A DNA stretch of 64,000 bases from Lingula anatina (GCF_001039355.2 NW_019775774.1:1-64000), one strand, 5' to 3'; numbered from the stretch's first letter, positions 22,701 to 35,600 are shown. Translations and numbers: made by a program. Notes: generated by a model from the letters alone, not told the origin.

Positions 22701-23154
22701 ACACAATGGACAATAGAAGTGTCACCCCCTGAATCAGAGTATGCAAAGTAGGTAGATCTTGAGTAGTTATAATGCCTGGTTTACTTATAATGTGACTAAT
22801 GAGTATAAGGGTGCATTCACAGAGATTTAGATCGATCCAGAGATTTAGATTTAGATCGACCTAACTCCCTGGGGGTTCACGCTTAATTGCAGTCAGCCGA
22901 GCGGGCACCATAGTTAATTACCCCCTTACAGCTTTTAGTAGGCGGGACAGTGAGACTCCCCACAGGGATAGATCGATCTAAAATCTATGGGAATGGGGTC
23001 TAAAACTGCTGTACCATGGGATTGTATTGTCGGTCTTTTTGTGAAATTTGATGTTAATAAAATGATACCAGTAGCATATATATCATTCCACAGCCATTTA
23101 TCTCCCCCAAAGTATTGATTCAGTGGGGGTGACACTTCTATTGCCCAGTTTGTG
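22701..23154. mobile_element. Non-autonomous derivative of the 7.3-kb Tc1 family
   Basis: The ends (left 'acacaatggacaatagaagt', right complement 'cacaaactgggcaatagaag') and about 110-160 bp of adjoining sequence match the two ends of the transposon at 7312-8683. TA lies at 22699-22700 and 23155-23156. The transposase is absent; the centre holds an unrelated foldback (22820-22986). It lies between the two alternative first exons of lectin gene A. Confidence 0.85.
22820..22986. repeat. Foldback nested in the Tc1 derivative
   Basis: Imperfect inverted arms built on 'agatttagatcgacctaact' on the left and the complement of 'agggatagatcgatctaaaa' on the right. It interrupts the Tc1 derivative and is probably a separate insertion. 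Confidence 0.6.
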
Positions 23155-23664
23155 TAGCACGTGTTGCAGTTACACTAAGTGAAAAAAGAAACAGTAAATG
23201 GTGTGTTTACTGTTGTGATTAAAAAATCCTCAAAACGGTGTTGATAGCAAAATGTCCACTACAAACACACTGCTGTTATAGCATCGATTAAAATAAGCAA
23301 ATTAACTCCGATGTATATATGATGTAATAGTATTATCTCATAATTTGACAGTATTTGTTGCTTCAATATCTATATGTAGAAAACGAAATACCTAACGTAT
23401 CGATCTACCTCATACAAGAGACTGTTATTTAATGAGGTTCGATTTCAGACGACATAGGAAAGGGCCTGTTTTACGCTACCATGCATCAGTTAAGAAACTA
23501 TTACAGATAGATTAAAAGGCGTTCTGTTAAATATTAAAGCATCAACGAACATTGTGTCACGCACTTAAATTGATTCACCAACCGGAACAGCGACAGGCAT
23601 TTTATTTGGTTTCTCTGTCTGCGTCGTACATAAAATGCCCTTTGTTGTCGCTATATGATTAAGT

Positions 23665-24770
23665 ATGGCGGTTCTTAGACTACTTCAAGTTGGAGTTACT
23701 GTTACAGTCCTAGGTAAGTCTGGTTATAGTAAAGCACAACAGCTTTATGTGTCTTTGGTTCGATCGAGTGATAGAAAATAAGAGTTTTTTTTTTTTAAAC
23801 TGGATAAAGTTGTTCAGAAAGATGCAGTACACTCTGATGGAATATTCAAAAAGAGAAATGCACCTGTCATGCGGTTAATTATCTTCAGAATAAAATTAAT
23901 GTCAACTGAGCTGGCCGCATAATTGGCCTTTTTCAGCCACTATTCACGATTGAAGAAACAGTAGTTATAAGTATACTCATTGTAGTGTCGTAGAAAGTAA
24001 TCACTCTAATTATGAGACTTGAACAGGCTACTCCGAATCCTAAATCTAGCTGATTTCATTGTTGTCTATGTTGATTTGTATCTTTACACCATTGTTGTTT
24101 TCTGTAAAATCCCCTTTACACTGAACTGCGTCCTTGATGCAACCATGAAACTGGCATCGCTGTGATTGTAGAAAGGAGACACAAGCATCGTTTTGGTTGC
24201 AGAATAAATGCTTAATGATCGGTTGGTAGTCGGCACGTAAAGTGATTTTTTTTACTCTCAAACGGAGCCGTACTACAGGACGCAGAAAGGACGCCGTCCT
24301 GTGTAAAGGGGGCTTAACTTATTGTCATCCTCAATGTCCCATTGGGTTATGGCTATGTAAGTTGGCGCCCGGAGGGTAACCAACAGGTTTGCAGGAGTAT
24401 GCAGAAAGAGGCAGGAGAAATGAACCCAGTACACTGAAACTACATCTACATGTATATAGTAAAAGCAGATCAGTCCAAGTCTCCTTTTCACGTTTTTCTC
24501 CCAAACTACAACGATCTGTTGACAACTGACAGGTGATAGCAATACCTTAGAACAGTGGAAAGATGGTGGCCGTAGTTTGAATTTGATTATAACTGATAAA
24601 AGTATTTTTGACGGCATTTTCTAGCCTTCGGCAATTGCCGTAAAGCTTCGACATGTGTAACAGGTATTATATATTGTCAATAACACATCAGGTGGCAGGT
24701 TTCGCTGGCCTAGTGGTAACGTCCTTGGTTGTCAAACTCGGTCCAGTCTTTTCTTTCATTTTTTTCAAAC

Positions 24771-24804
<34 letters not shown>

Positions 24805-26480
24805 GTAGTCGCACCACTATGTAGAGGTTGCTCGCAGGAGTTGGCCAAAGGTAAACCCGCATACCAAAGTTCCACCTACCAGACACACATTGCCGGTCTC
24901 GCTGTGGACGGTAACTATGACGACAACTGGTCACGAGGCAGTTGTGCCCATACAAATGGAGGTCAGGGAGATTGGTGGCTGGTGGATTTAGAAACCACGG
25001 CAAAACTGGCTGGCGTCATCATAACAAACAGAGCCGACTGTTGTAGTAAGTTTTATTCAAATCCTCTCTGCTTTGGATTCACTCTAAATCTATTAAACAT
25101 TATCTTAAATACGTTTCCTTTTTGTGCTGTTACTGCTGCTGATGTGCATGTACCCAGTAAGCGTTTCTCGATAAGTCAACTTTCATTTACTTCCAATACT
25201 GGTATACCAAACGTCAAAATCATAAATAATTATATTCGTGGTTTTTACTGTTTCCCAAATGACACATTCGGTCTTATATAATTTTTATCATTTCATTCTA
25301 TTTGTGCTTCCCACGCTTTGTGCATGCATGTACTTGTAGTTTGATTAAGAACGTGAAACAAATTTAAAAAAGAACTAAGAACGTGACACAAGTGTTGTTT
25401 AAACTCAAAAGGTTTGGAGAGTTTGAAGAGGTAACGTTTGGCCTCCATTTTCAGGTGAGCGTCTGGTTAATTTTGAGGTGAGAGTTGGATCCATTTACGT
25501 GAATAGTTCATCATTCACCCAGTATGAACTCTGCGCCAGTTACCCGGGGGTGGCACCTGTGGGGAACACGTCTCTGTCCTGTGGGTCACCACTAAAAGGA
25601 CGATATGTGTTGATCATTAAAGTTGGCAGCGACGTCCAGGCCTTGCAGCTTTGTGAAGTGGAGGTTCACGGTAAGCTTAAACGCCGGTCTTAATATCACT
25701 TTCTCTGGGTAACACAAGTCGAAGACTAGCAGTGTAAGATATCGCACCCCACCTCCCCCCCCCACGCACACACATACACACACACACACAAAATATTATT
25801 TCCTAATTTTGGGAAATTACGACAAAAAAAAAAAAAAAAAAAAGTTTGATTCTCATTTTCTGGCCATCGCCATATTTAACTGAGTAAAAATTTAGAAAAA
25901 AAGTAGTGCCCTGAACCCACGCTTGAAAAGCGCGTGTTTTTAATATTACGCCATACCTTAGAGCACTGTGTTCCAGGCCGCGCGCAATTCAATACTAAGT
26001 CTAGAGAGGTAGCGGTGTCGGAGGAGATGAATTATATTTTCAGCTATATCTATTCATAGCATTCATCTGATAAAAATTGGTCAAGTGTATAATTTGCCTT
26101 CAGAAAATTCAAGAGAAAGTGGTTTATGTATCGAACGTCTGAGAGGAGGGGGTAGATTATTATAATAATAATCTGGTCACCTGGTTATAATAATAATAAT
26201 AATAATAATAATTTCAGGTATTGGAAGCATAACCACGTTCCAGCTGGTAGGAGCAGGTGCTCGCGCATCCCTCTCACCCATATCTACGCTGAATGTCCGC
26301 AGTCTAACTGAATGCAGCACCTTATGTATGCAGCACTGGGAGTGTGCGGCTATAAACGTTCTCTGCACCGGAAATGGCCAATGTACCTGCGAACTACTGC
26401 CCAGTACTGCCCAATCCGGCGCCTTGCAGGCAGACACTGGATACGAATATTATGAAGACACTTGCTTGGGTATATTATAG
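23665..26480 (+). CDS. F-type lectin with C-terminal PAN/apple domain, gene A
   Basis: Four exons: 23665-23713, 24809-25045, 25455-25670 and 26218-26480, all junctions phase 1, giving 254 residues. Residues 1-16 are a signal peptide. Residues about 25-168 form a fucolectin (F5/8-type C) domain with LAVDGNYDDNW, DWWLVDL and the fucose-binding set His64, Arg91, Asp93, Arg98; spacing is H-x26-R-x-D-x4-R, the eel-agglutinin pattern (established for the family). Residues about 169-254, encoded by one exon, form a Cys-rich PAN/apple-like module (TECSTLCMQHWECAAINV). The likely role is a secreted fucose-binding lectin in recognition or immunity. Inverted paralogue B is at 52988-58463 and paralogue C at 62548 onward. 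The proximal first exon is used in this model; a distal one is at 22019-22058. Confidence 0.92.
24700..24806. repeat. tRNA-like SINE head with (ATT)n tail
   Basis: 'tggcctagtggtaacg' resembles a tRNA A-box region; a poor B-box-like stretch follows, then (ATT)n from about 24772 ending directly at the exon 2 acceptor (gtag, 24808). Probably a SINE fragment in intron 1 of lectin gene A. Not a functional tRNA. Confidence 0.45.
26187..26212. repeat. (AAT)n microsatellite at an acceptor site
   Basis: Trinucleotide repeat ending four to five bases before the exon 4 acceptor AG of lectin gene A. The same arrangement is seen in genes B (53256-53304) and C (62815-62842). Confidence 0.9.
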
Positions 26481-26500
26481 AGCGAGATAATCCATAAAAC

Positions 26501-26850
26501 ACTTAAAGGGATAATAACTCTTAGTATGAAATCTGTATTTAACGATAAAAACATTGTGAATGACTCATGAAAATATAATATATTCTGTTTTCCCACAAAA
26601 ACGGCTGTTATAGCTATTATTCTGATATCTGAGCTTGTCTTTAGACCACGTGACCTCCATTGATGGCTATACTCTGTTAAAATCTCTTAAGAGATTTTAA
26701 CAAAAAAACAAACTTTTTAGAAAAAAACCAGGGACTAACTTTGAATGTAAAAATGGATTCATTAACCATTGGTAAGTATGGGAAAATTGTTGTTTACTCC
26801 AGGAAAATTCATTTTTTGGCCAAAACGAAGAGTTATTATTGCTTTAAAGT
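26501..26850. mobile_element. MITE with 'acttaaagggataataact' termini
   Basis: Left end 'cttaaagggataataactct' and complement of the right end 'ctttaaagcaataataactc' are terminal inverted repeats, total about 350 bp. A diverged reverse-oriented copy of most of it lies at 43150-43515. It begins about 20 bases after the stop codon of lectin gene A, so it probably forms part of its 3' UTR. Confidence 0.75.
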
Positions 26851-29800
26851 GTGTGATCAAAACGCCAGATTCAATGTAACATAAAGCTTTCATGTGCATT
26901 CATGGTGATCAAATAGTGTGCGTGAATTCAGCTTCTGCTCATTTTCATTCCCTGAAATTTATATTTGATCTGTAAGGCACGTACTTTGGCCAGGGGATTT
27001 ATTATTATTATTATTATCATTATTATTATCATCATTTATTCGCTTCCTGTCATTATGAGAACATAAGAAGCAGTTTGCTAGTGCAGCTCTAGAATTCTTC
27101 CAATCATATTTGCAATTTTTATAGAAATGTGAATTTTCGGATAACATATGAAGTGGATATATTTTGAACATAACATGTACGTGTTAAGTGCAAAACAAAA
27201 ACTTAATCATAGATAAATCAAAGGAAATTTACCTCACTTTAAAACAAAAAGATATTAAAATGAATAGTAAATATATGAGAAAATAGTTTCGAAAAGTTCT
27301 GATTATTGAAAAACCTCAATGGTTGAGAACTTTGTTTGCTCGCTTGCATATGTCTTCGTGGATTTAAAATATCAACATACACTTTCCTTAAGGGAATTGA
27401 CTGAAATGTGACTTAATTGTAGGAGAGTTTCAAATGCTTGTAACATCAGGGTGAATATGCTGTGACTGTTGTCTGTATGTACATTAGCTGTGCTGAGTCG
27501 GGCTTCAAACATCGATGAGGGACATACATAATACATGTAGGCCCTATTGAAGGTAACAGCAAGTGCGTTATATGTTCGCAGTGGCCGTCTCGAAAACTGG
27601 CATTCAAGCATAAGTTCATTAATGCGCGCACTTTATTTGTCTCCAATCAGAAGTGAATACAACCCTTGTATCGATCCTCACTGACAAAAGTCTTCCATCG
27701 ACTTTCACGTCAGTTCGGTTCAAATGTAACATGATTACGGAGCGGTCTTTGACCTTGGTCGTTGCAACATGGACATGTTGTTCAATGAGCCCGAGACATC
27801 TATATATATAACCTTGGACATAATGACGAAGTAACGGAGACTCAATTGTTATGAAAAATTCAACACGTTTTCTTTAATGATTATTCGGTACCCTATCTAC
27901 ATATCGTTTACAAATCCATAATCCATAATGTAATTTTGACGCAAAAAGAGCAAGCAGAAAAAAGTATTAAGGCATTATAAAGTGAAACGTAATATCTTAC
28001 ATAATGGAAAGGGTTCCCACGAAGCCAAAGCACTATGAAATCGATAACAAATGTTTAAAAGCTACATTAGAACACAAAATAGTTTAAACGAAATACAAGT
28101 AACTAGGGGAATATGTATCAATAGTTCAATATATGTTCCTAATGCTTCGGCGCAAAAAGGCATGTAATAGAACTGTTTAAAATCCACTTAAATAGGTGAA
28201 ATATTTAGAAATATTTACAAAATGACTTATTTATAAGTAATTATGCAAAGATTTACTTGCGGTTATAAAATCAGAATGCAGAATGTAGACTGGATGTTTC
28301 TCTATACTTTCATAACTGTAATCGTCTTTTAACATTTGGTACATCATAAAGAGTTGAATAAATGCAAAATACATAATAAAAAAGTCAGATAAAAATAATA
28401 AATAATAATATTGATGCATAGTAACAACTATAAAGTTCCCTTATGCTAATTAGAACAAATTGAACAGCTGAATGTAGAGAGATTTAAAGCTTCGAATTGT
28501 GATGCAGATCACCAACTGATCGTTTAGTTTCGATTTTTTCCTCGCTTGAATGCAATCTTCAACACCCATACTGATTATGTGACAGTTTGTCTTGCTTCTA
28601 GAAGTAAGCACAGCTTTACGATCAGGGTTTACTTTTGTAACTACCTTTCAGTTGATTTGCGCGTATTTCAATTATACTTTGGTTACAAGCAAACCGGATC
28701 AGGGTGAATTTTCTTGAACGCTTTTTCTTGAGACATTCAGTTTTACCGTGAATTAATTCATGAGTTAATAACCAATGGGCTAAACAGCTGGGTGAGGCAT
28801 ATTCTAGAATCTGGTCATACATGCATGCATAAATGACTGTCAATGACTGTCTGGTAATCAGTCACAAGGTCATCAGCTGTGAGGGCTGCTAGTTGCAGGT
28901 GCAGGTAGATAATAAGTGAAAAACAATAATAATAATACCATTTCAAATGAAATATGTTCTATTTAAATTCAAGTTGAAACATTTTATGCTTGATAAATTA
29001 ACTATTCAAAGAAATATACTCACAAAGTAATCAATTTAATTATGTCATTTGTTGGGGAGTCAAGAATGACACTATTTCCGCAGTTTTTCCTATACGTAGA
29101 CCACCCAAACCCAATATAGAGGTGCAAACGATGTCACAGACATGTTCCTAAAAATATGTAGTGCACAGATTNGAGACGTCTTAACGACCGCGGAAGTGGG
29201 CGACCATTTGTTTGTTGATTCCGACGTTCATGGGTATTTAACTTATAACAACGAACGCGTGTTGAATCGCAACTGAATCAATATTCAATATATACATTAA
29301 GGTTACGTATAAGAAGAATACACAATTCAACCCTGATCACACATGCAGGACAGGATGAACGGCGTTGTTTTTGCTCGGTCGAGAAAAGAGACAATAGCGT
29401 GACTACATTACCGGCGGGTTTGCTTTGACGTTTGCCGTTCGTGTGAGACCTTAACGAGTAAATAGCACCCTAGACATCTCGATATTTGGTTAATGCGCTC
29501 ACCACCAAGGTGTTCAAAACTGTTGTCAGAAAAGCGATCCACAAACCCGTTTTTGACTTGTTACTTTGTAGTTTCATTCATTCTCGTAATGGAAATTGGG
29601 ACCGGTGAAATTCACTCACTGCGGTAAAATTTGGATCTTCTCATGTCTTAAACTTTAAAAAATTGGTAAACAGGTTTATGGGATTTTTCAACAGTGTTAA
29701 ATGCGGCATACCTTGGCCATAAACATATTATCATCGAGTTATTGATCTTATTGTTGCATTAAGGTCTAACGAGCATTGTATGACTATAAGATATCAATAG

Positions 29801-30090
29801 GTTAGATACTTACGGCACACATAAGCAGATTAGTTACAAATAAGCTAAAGATAAGTGAGACTTGTTTATGTGCGCTGGGCTGTACAATCAGAAACAGAAA
29901 CTATTACGTGACCTGTTTTTAGCATATCCAGAGCGGTTTCGAACATTTTACATAGAGAATACAGGCTGTATTACTTCAATTGTAGAGATTGGCGACATGA
30001 AGGGCTATTTATAGGTACTTCAGTCACCTGATAAGAGTCTCAGCACCCTACACGATCGATAAGTAAACTCATTGAAGCAGGAAGCGAACA
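26851..30090. other. Long intergenic stretch, no gene seen
   Basis: AT-rich with an (ATT)n/(ATC)n microsatellite at about 26999-27033 and one undetermined base at 29172. Open frames here have no domains, splice context or codon bias that would support a gene. Confidence 0.5.
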
Positions 30091-30244
30091 CCTGGGCCCC
30101 GTAACTCGAAAGCATCGCGCATTGCGACCGAGCGCAAGCGTCTCGATTCATAACTCGCCCATACTCGCCCCATATAATACATTGTAGCCTCTATGTGATA
30201 TCGCTATTCGCAGTACGCGATGCTTTCAAGTTACGGGGCCCTGG
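30091..30244. mobile_element. GC-rich foldback MITE, 154 bp
   Basis: Arms 30091-30119 and 30216-30244 are 29 bp inverted repeats with two mismatches, built on 'ggccccgtaact' and 'gaaagcatcgcg'. The element stands out by GC content from its AT-rich surroundings. No transposase; no target duplication was identified. Confidence 0.75.
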
Positions 30245-30839
30245 AGAACTTTAGGACCGTCAACAAAATGAACTGATACAAACTATATCGCTCGATTGCA
30301 TCGGTCGACGAAAAAATCCATTATGAAGCCATACACGTACACGTGCACCTAGCAAACACATAACGGTATTATATTGTCACGTTGCTGCATGACGTTTTTT
30401 GGTTATTTTAACCTTATGATAACCTTATAATTACTGTCTGTGTTTTCTGGACATATGCTACGCTCTTTTCCAACATATATGATGAGGAAGGGAATGTTGC
30501 TGAGCAGCACGGCGACGCAGTGTCGTGTGCCTGCAGATACAAATACACTCGAGAAGTATCAGTTACATGTACATACCGTATAATGTATAATGGTTAACAC
30601 TCTGTGTGTCTAGGTCTATTTCTTTAAAGGGTGATATAATTATGTAATTTTCCTATTTAGGCCACACTTTTTTATTTTTATGGATGACATCCTCTGGGTA
30701 CCCCAAAATCGGTGCGAGAGGGCGAAAAAAAAAAAAAAAAAACAGTCCCAAAAAAAAACTGCTTAAGTAAAGGAATGCTGTCAGTACACAGCTGGAAACA
30801 CAAATTTAACCACAGAAACACGTATCAAACTAACAATAA

Positions 30840-31130
30840 TATGTCTTTTTCCATGCTCTCAGAATATTAAAGCATTGTGAATACTTCGTAGAAATGTAAA
30901 AAAAGTCATGAATTGATATACTTCATATTACCAAATCTATTTAAGGTTATTTCATGCATTCATTTGGTATAGCAATCAATAAAACAAATATCAATCAAAC
31001 AGCGTGTCTTTATTTGTATTCTCAGAATATTAAAACATTTTGAACACTTCACATAAATGTTTAAAAAATGATGCAAAGATATGCTTAATACTTCCAAATC
31101 TATTAAAGGTCATTTCATACGATGCCATTT
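30840..31130. repeat. Imperfect direct repeat, two units
   Basis: 30855-30965 and 31020-31125 share 'ctcagaatattaaa', 'ccaaatctatt' and 'ggt.atttcat' in the same order, about 170 bases apart. It lies just upstream of the orphan terminal exon. Confidence 0.6.
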
Positions 31131-31156
31131 TGTCAACTTCAACTCACACGAGGCAG

Positions 31157-31296
31157 CTAAACTGTCAGGTGGCCTGTCCGACCTTCAGCCCACCAAATAC
31201 CTCGACGCCCTTGTCGACCCTTTTTTCGCTACAGAAAACCTGGTATTAANTTACGCACAATTGTACAAGTGCCTTGGCCTTACATTTGGACAGTGA
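31157..31296 (+). CDS. Orphan terminal exon of an unidentified gene
   Basis: Open frame ending in TGA at 31294-31296, preceded by possible acceptors at 31156 (gaggcag) or 31168 (ctgtcag). It is clearly richer in GC than its surroundings, and AATAAA follows at 31338-31343. The encoded C-terminus includes GGLSDLQPTKYLDALVDPFF and YKCLGLTFGQ, which I cannot assign. One base (31250) is undetermined. Upstream exons were not recognised. It may be the last exon of a gene with distant exons or a relic. Confidence 0.4.
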
Positions 31297-31337
31297 GGCA
31301 AAAAGACGTGTGTGTGCTTTCCCTTTTTATCTTTTTA

Positions 31338-31343
31338 AATAAA
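31338..31343 (+). terminator. Poly(A) signal AATAAA
   Basis: 42 bases after the stop codon of the orphan terminal exon, a normal spacing for a short 3' UTR. Confidence 0.5.
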
Positions 31344-32554
31344 GCTGACCAAACAATCGAATAAGGGAGTTATATGATGTTTTATTTATTTATCTTTTAC
31401 AGATAGGGATAGTCTCTCGTTTCATAATAGTGTACAATATAACCCAGCTGTATAATATTGCCCTTAGACGCCCAATTCGTGTTTAGGTTAATGCCTGAAC
31501 AGTATTGTTCGTGGTTAGAAGTCCCCTCCTTTTTATCATCATGTCTTATTTTCAGTGTTTTTAAACATAACATGTTATTAAAATATGGGAACCGTGAGTG
31601 TGCATGCCTTTTTGTAACACAGCAGCGACGACAACTGATCAAATATCACCAACAATGTAAGCTGTATTGTGGATTCACTGGGCGAAATGTTTTACACGTA
31701 GCACGGCTCACATGCGATTTACACGTTGCAAGTTTTTCATGTACTGAATGGAACAGATTGACAGTTTAAGATTCGGCGATGATCTACGCACGGTATGCTG
31801 CAAATCAATCCGGATGACAAATAACCTTTCCAGAAAACTGAACGCCCATCAGACATTTGCGCCATAGAAACTGGAATAATAAACGCACAGGCAGGTATTA
31901 ATGACCACATTAATCTCAATGCGGCCTCGTGTTTAAGTTAATACACAAACGGATTGAGAGGTTATGGGTGTTAATAATGCAAGAGCGTGTCTCTGTTGAA
32001 AGGGGGGGTCTCAAAATGTTAAGCTAATGTGACGTCGCTACAGTAAATACAAAATATTGATGTAATATCTCCTTATGCTTCACGGAGAGCTGGGCGGTAT
32101 AGTCAAGGTGGGTAATTTTGTAAATGTTTCAAATGTGCGCTGTACTGTGGTAACTGGAAATGCAGAGTTACTGAAAAGGGAAAGGAAACTGAAATATAAA
32201 GTTTGTGTGAAAAGACCGGAAATTGAGTCAGTAAAAAAATGTAACTAAATTGTTTGTATAGCAGAGCAATTGATCATTGTCATCACATAGCTGAATCTGG
32301 AAAAATATTGAATGTCACAGGCTTATAATTAAAATGTCCGGGGGTGAGGGGGAGGGGTGGTTACTTACCAAAACTTCTAAAAGAAGCAAGTAATACTATT
32401 TAGAACGAACGTTTAATGAATAATAATTTATAATTTATATCAAATGAGTAATTAATTAAGACTATATTATATTTGTTATTAAAAGCTTATTATATTTTCT
32501 TATACAGTTCGGGCAAATATTATCTAAACTTTTGCCTTTTTCTTTTATTTGCAG
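31344..32554. other. Intergenic, possible 5' region of GT8 gene 1
   Basis: No coding sequence seen. It ends at a good acceptor (tcttttatttgcag, 32554) 52 bases before the first ATG of the GT8 gene, so a non-coding first exon probably lies within it. Confidence 0.45.
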
Positions 32555-32606
32555 AATCATTCATTTTAACTTTCCTACAGACACACTTCCCCCTTTTTAA
32601 CAGACA

Positions 32607-35600
32607 ATGCACACCAAAATCCTTTTTAAACCAGTTTTATACGGATTTTCGTGCTTGGGTCTCCTGGCCGTCTTTTTATTGTTAATACAATCCAGAGACT
32701 TCATGGGGGCAATTTGTGTTCTCCCTCACCAAGGAGCAGAGTTGCATTTCGCCCTCACCGCTTGCGGCAGCTCCTACACTGCAAGCTCCATCAACACTTT
32801 GAAAAGTGCGGTGCTTTTTACTCCTGATGGTGACGTCCTGAAGTTTCATGTTTTTACCGACAGAAGAGAAACCTTCGAGAAATGGGTAATGCGTCTTTCA
32901 TTGTAAAAAGTCATTAAAATTTCTTCGTAGTAAAATTAGTCAGTTTCGTGCTGGGTCTGTAAATTATTCATGTTCTTGATTTTCTTCCGCTTGTCCATTT
33001 ATTTCATTTATTGAGCAGTGAAAGAACACCTTGTTTAAAACCAACTCCAAACCGAATGTTTGTGTTATCTCATGTCATTGATACACTTTACAATATTCTA
33101 TTTATTTTTGCAATTTGTCATTTTTCGTTTTATATTTTTATTCATTATTACTTATGTTTGGAATTGTGTTCTGAGAGATTGTTTTTATATATTCCCGTAT
33201 AGACTTAATCATGTTGTCTACATCTGTTTATAACTGATATAGATTTTTTTCATGCTTGGGCCTCAGTCCCGTAACTTGCAAAAGATAGTAAATGTATATC
33301 ACTTTGTAATTTCAGAGAGAACAATTACCCGCCCGATACCGTCATAGAATCAGGTTATATTTCTACCACATCAGCGAAGAGGCAAAATCCTTGACCTTCA
33401 TCAAAGAGAAAGAGACGAGATCTTTACCTTGTACAACTCAAAGATTATTCTATACGGTACATGTAGGAGGATTTTATTTTGTTTATGCTTATATTTAAAT
33501 GTTCTATTTTCATTAATTTCATTTTGTTTGAATACAACATTACATTTCCTTAATGCCATCTTATAAGACCTACTATGATTTCGTTCCATTGTTTATTCTT
33601 TTAATTTTTCTGAAAAATGTTTTTTTATTTGTTATGAATAGAATAACGTTTTTATCATAATGCCTATACAATTTAGTATAAAAGATAAGTAAAGTATTTA
33701 AAAGGAAGTGTATTAGTAGTAGTAAGTGTAAGTAAAGTATTAAGTATAAAATGGAAACCCTTGATTAATATCCATATTATATACATGAGTAAACTTACAG
33801 GAGGGTCTTCAGCATTTGGATCATGTAGTCCACGTTGACACAGATATGATCTTTCTTCACGATATCAAAACTCTTCATGACAAGGGCTTTGCGGAAATGA
33901 ACAACAGTCACGTAACAACGATGTCGCAGTGCGGCCCACGTGATAGACAAAACACGTGGTATAATAAAGACGTATACACGCGGATGCCGTTTTATCCACC
34001 CGTTGGTGAGTGAACAGAAAATTTGATCGTAAAAAAGTCTTAAGTTTAACTTCCCTGACTTCTACAGGTCTGTCGTCTGTGTACCGCGTAATGAACAGTG
34101 CCTGTTTAGGCTATTTCTAATGTACCTGGTAGTTGATATTTTCCTGAAATTTAGATTATACTTAGTCTAAGATGATGACTTCTTCGATAACCCAACGAAA
34201 TATATCATTAATTTCATCTTATATTTCAAACCACTCTAAAATATAAATCTCACCATAAACATAAGAAATGGGATTACAAGCCCAAAACATAAGAAAAAAA
34301 ACACTATAAGTTGGCTTTTATTGTTAGTGATGAAGGAAAAAAGAAAGGCCGTTTTGTCTACCAATTTAGAAAGTTGCTATCTTTTGACCTGAATAATTGT
34401 AAAATAAATTGTCAAATTTGTGTTGATCGTTTACCCTAACTCAGAAAACACTTGTTGATGAAATCATTTAATATTTATCAGTCCCTAGTATGGTGGTATT
34501 AAATACTGTAAGTTACATTTATATCTTTTTAGGATTACAAGCGGGATTAATGTGGATGAACCTAACAAGGATGAGACGGATAGGATTTCAACGGTTGTGG
34601 AGAGAATCTTATGAAAAATATAATGCAGAACTCTACCTGTATGATCAAGATATTCTCAATGCGCTTTTTGCGACGAAACCAGGTACATGCATGTTATTGT
34701 TACTACTATCGATGCTTTTTTAAAATAGCCCGGTTGTGATTTTAGTGCTTCGAGGATTGCAACGTTCACTTATTTATGAAGACTCTAGACAAGAAAAGGG
34801 GGATGAGAGGAAATCGAAATTAGTCTTTACAACATAAAATAATAAAATAAATAAATAAATAAAATTAAAAAAAAATAAAAAAAAAACAAAAATAAAATAA
34901 ATTCTCGTTCGTTTTGTCTCATCGTGTGTCAGTGGGGGAAGGGGTTAGGCACTGGATCCGTCTACGGGGGGCAAACCAAACATCACAGAACTGACACATT
35001 TCAAACAGCTCCAATACAGCTAATGTGCTAAAATGTAGTCTAAAACAATTCTGTCCGTGTGCTCAATGCATCATGGCCTCCTTCGGGCTTTACCATATTT
35101 ATTTCCAGAGTTGGTGAAAATGCTTACCACGTGTAATTGGCACTACTGGTATGCGTACTGCCAAAGTGAGGTGTACTGTACGCCAAGGGAAGTGTACGTA
35201 CTCCATGGAGTGGCGGACTCTTTTCATAAGGCAAGCTGTTATCCATTCAGCACGGTCTGGGGCGTGTTTGAGAAGGTAAATTAACATTTATTTGTGTACT
35301 AGTGCTGTGTGTACATGTATGTGCACGTTTGTGCGTGTGTACAAACATCTCTCTCTCTTTATCTCTCTCTCTGTCTCTCTCCCCTCTTTCTCTCTCTCTC
35401 TCTCTCTCCCCTTTCTCTCTCTCTCTGTATGTGTGTGTAAGAGAAGGTAATCATATGTCTTTTTATTCGCATTTGCATTTGCATGTGTCCAAATAACGTA
35501 AGCGCTAGCTATCTGTAAAATTCACAGCACTTCAATACAATGATGGTACCTGTCATAAATTAATTAATTTGTATTTTGGCCGACTGAATATAGATGTATC

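Noticed and set aside
24700-24770. Possible tRNA gene
   Set aside because: Only an A-box-like stretch is present; no cloverleaf and no good B box, so it was treated as a SINE fragment.
24841-25281. Continuous 146-codon frame through lectin exon 2
   Set aside because: It reads past the GTAAGT donor at 25046 into intron 2; the spliced model continues the fucolectin domain correctly.
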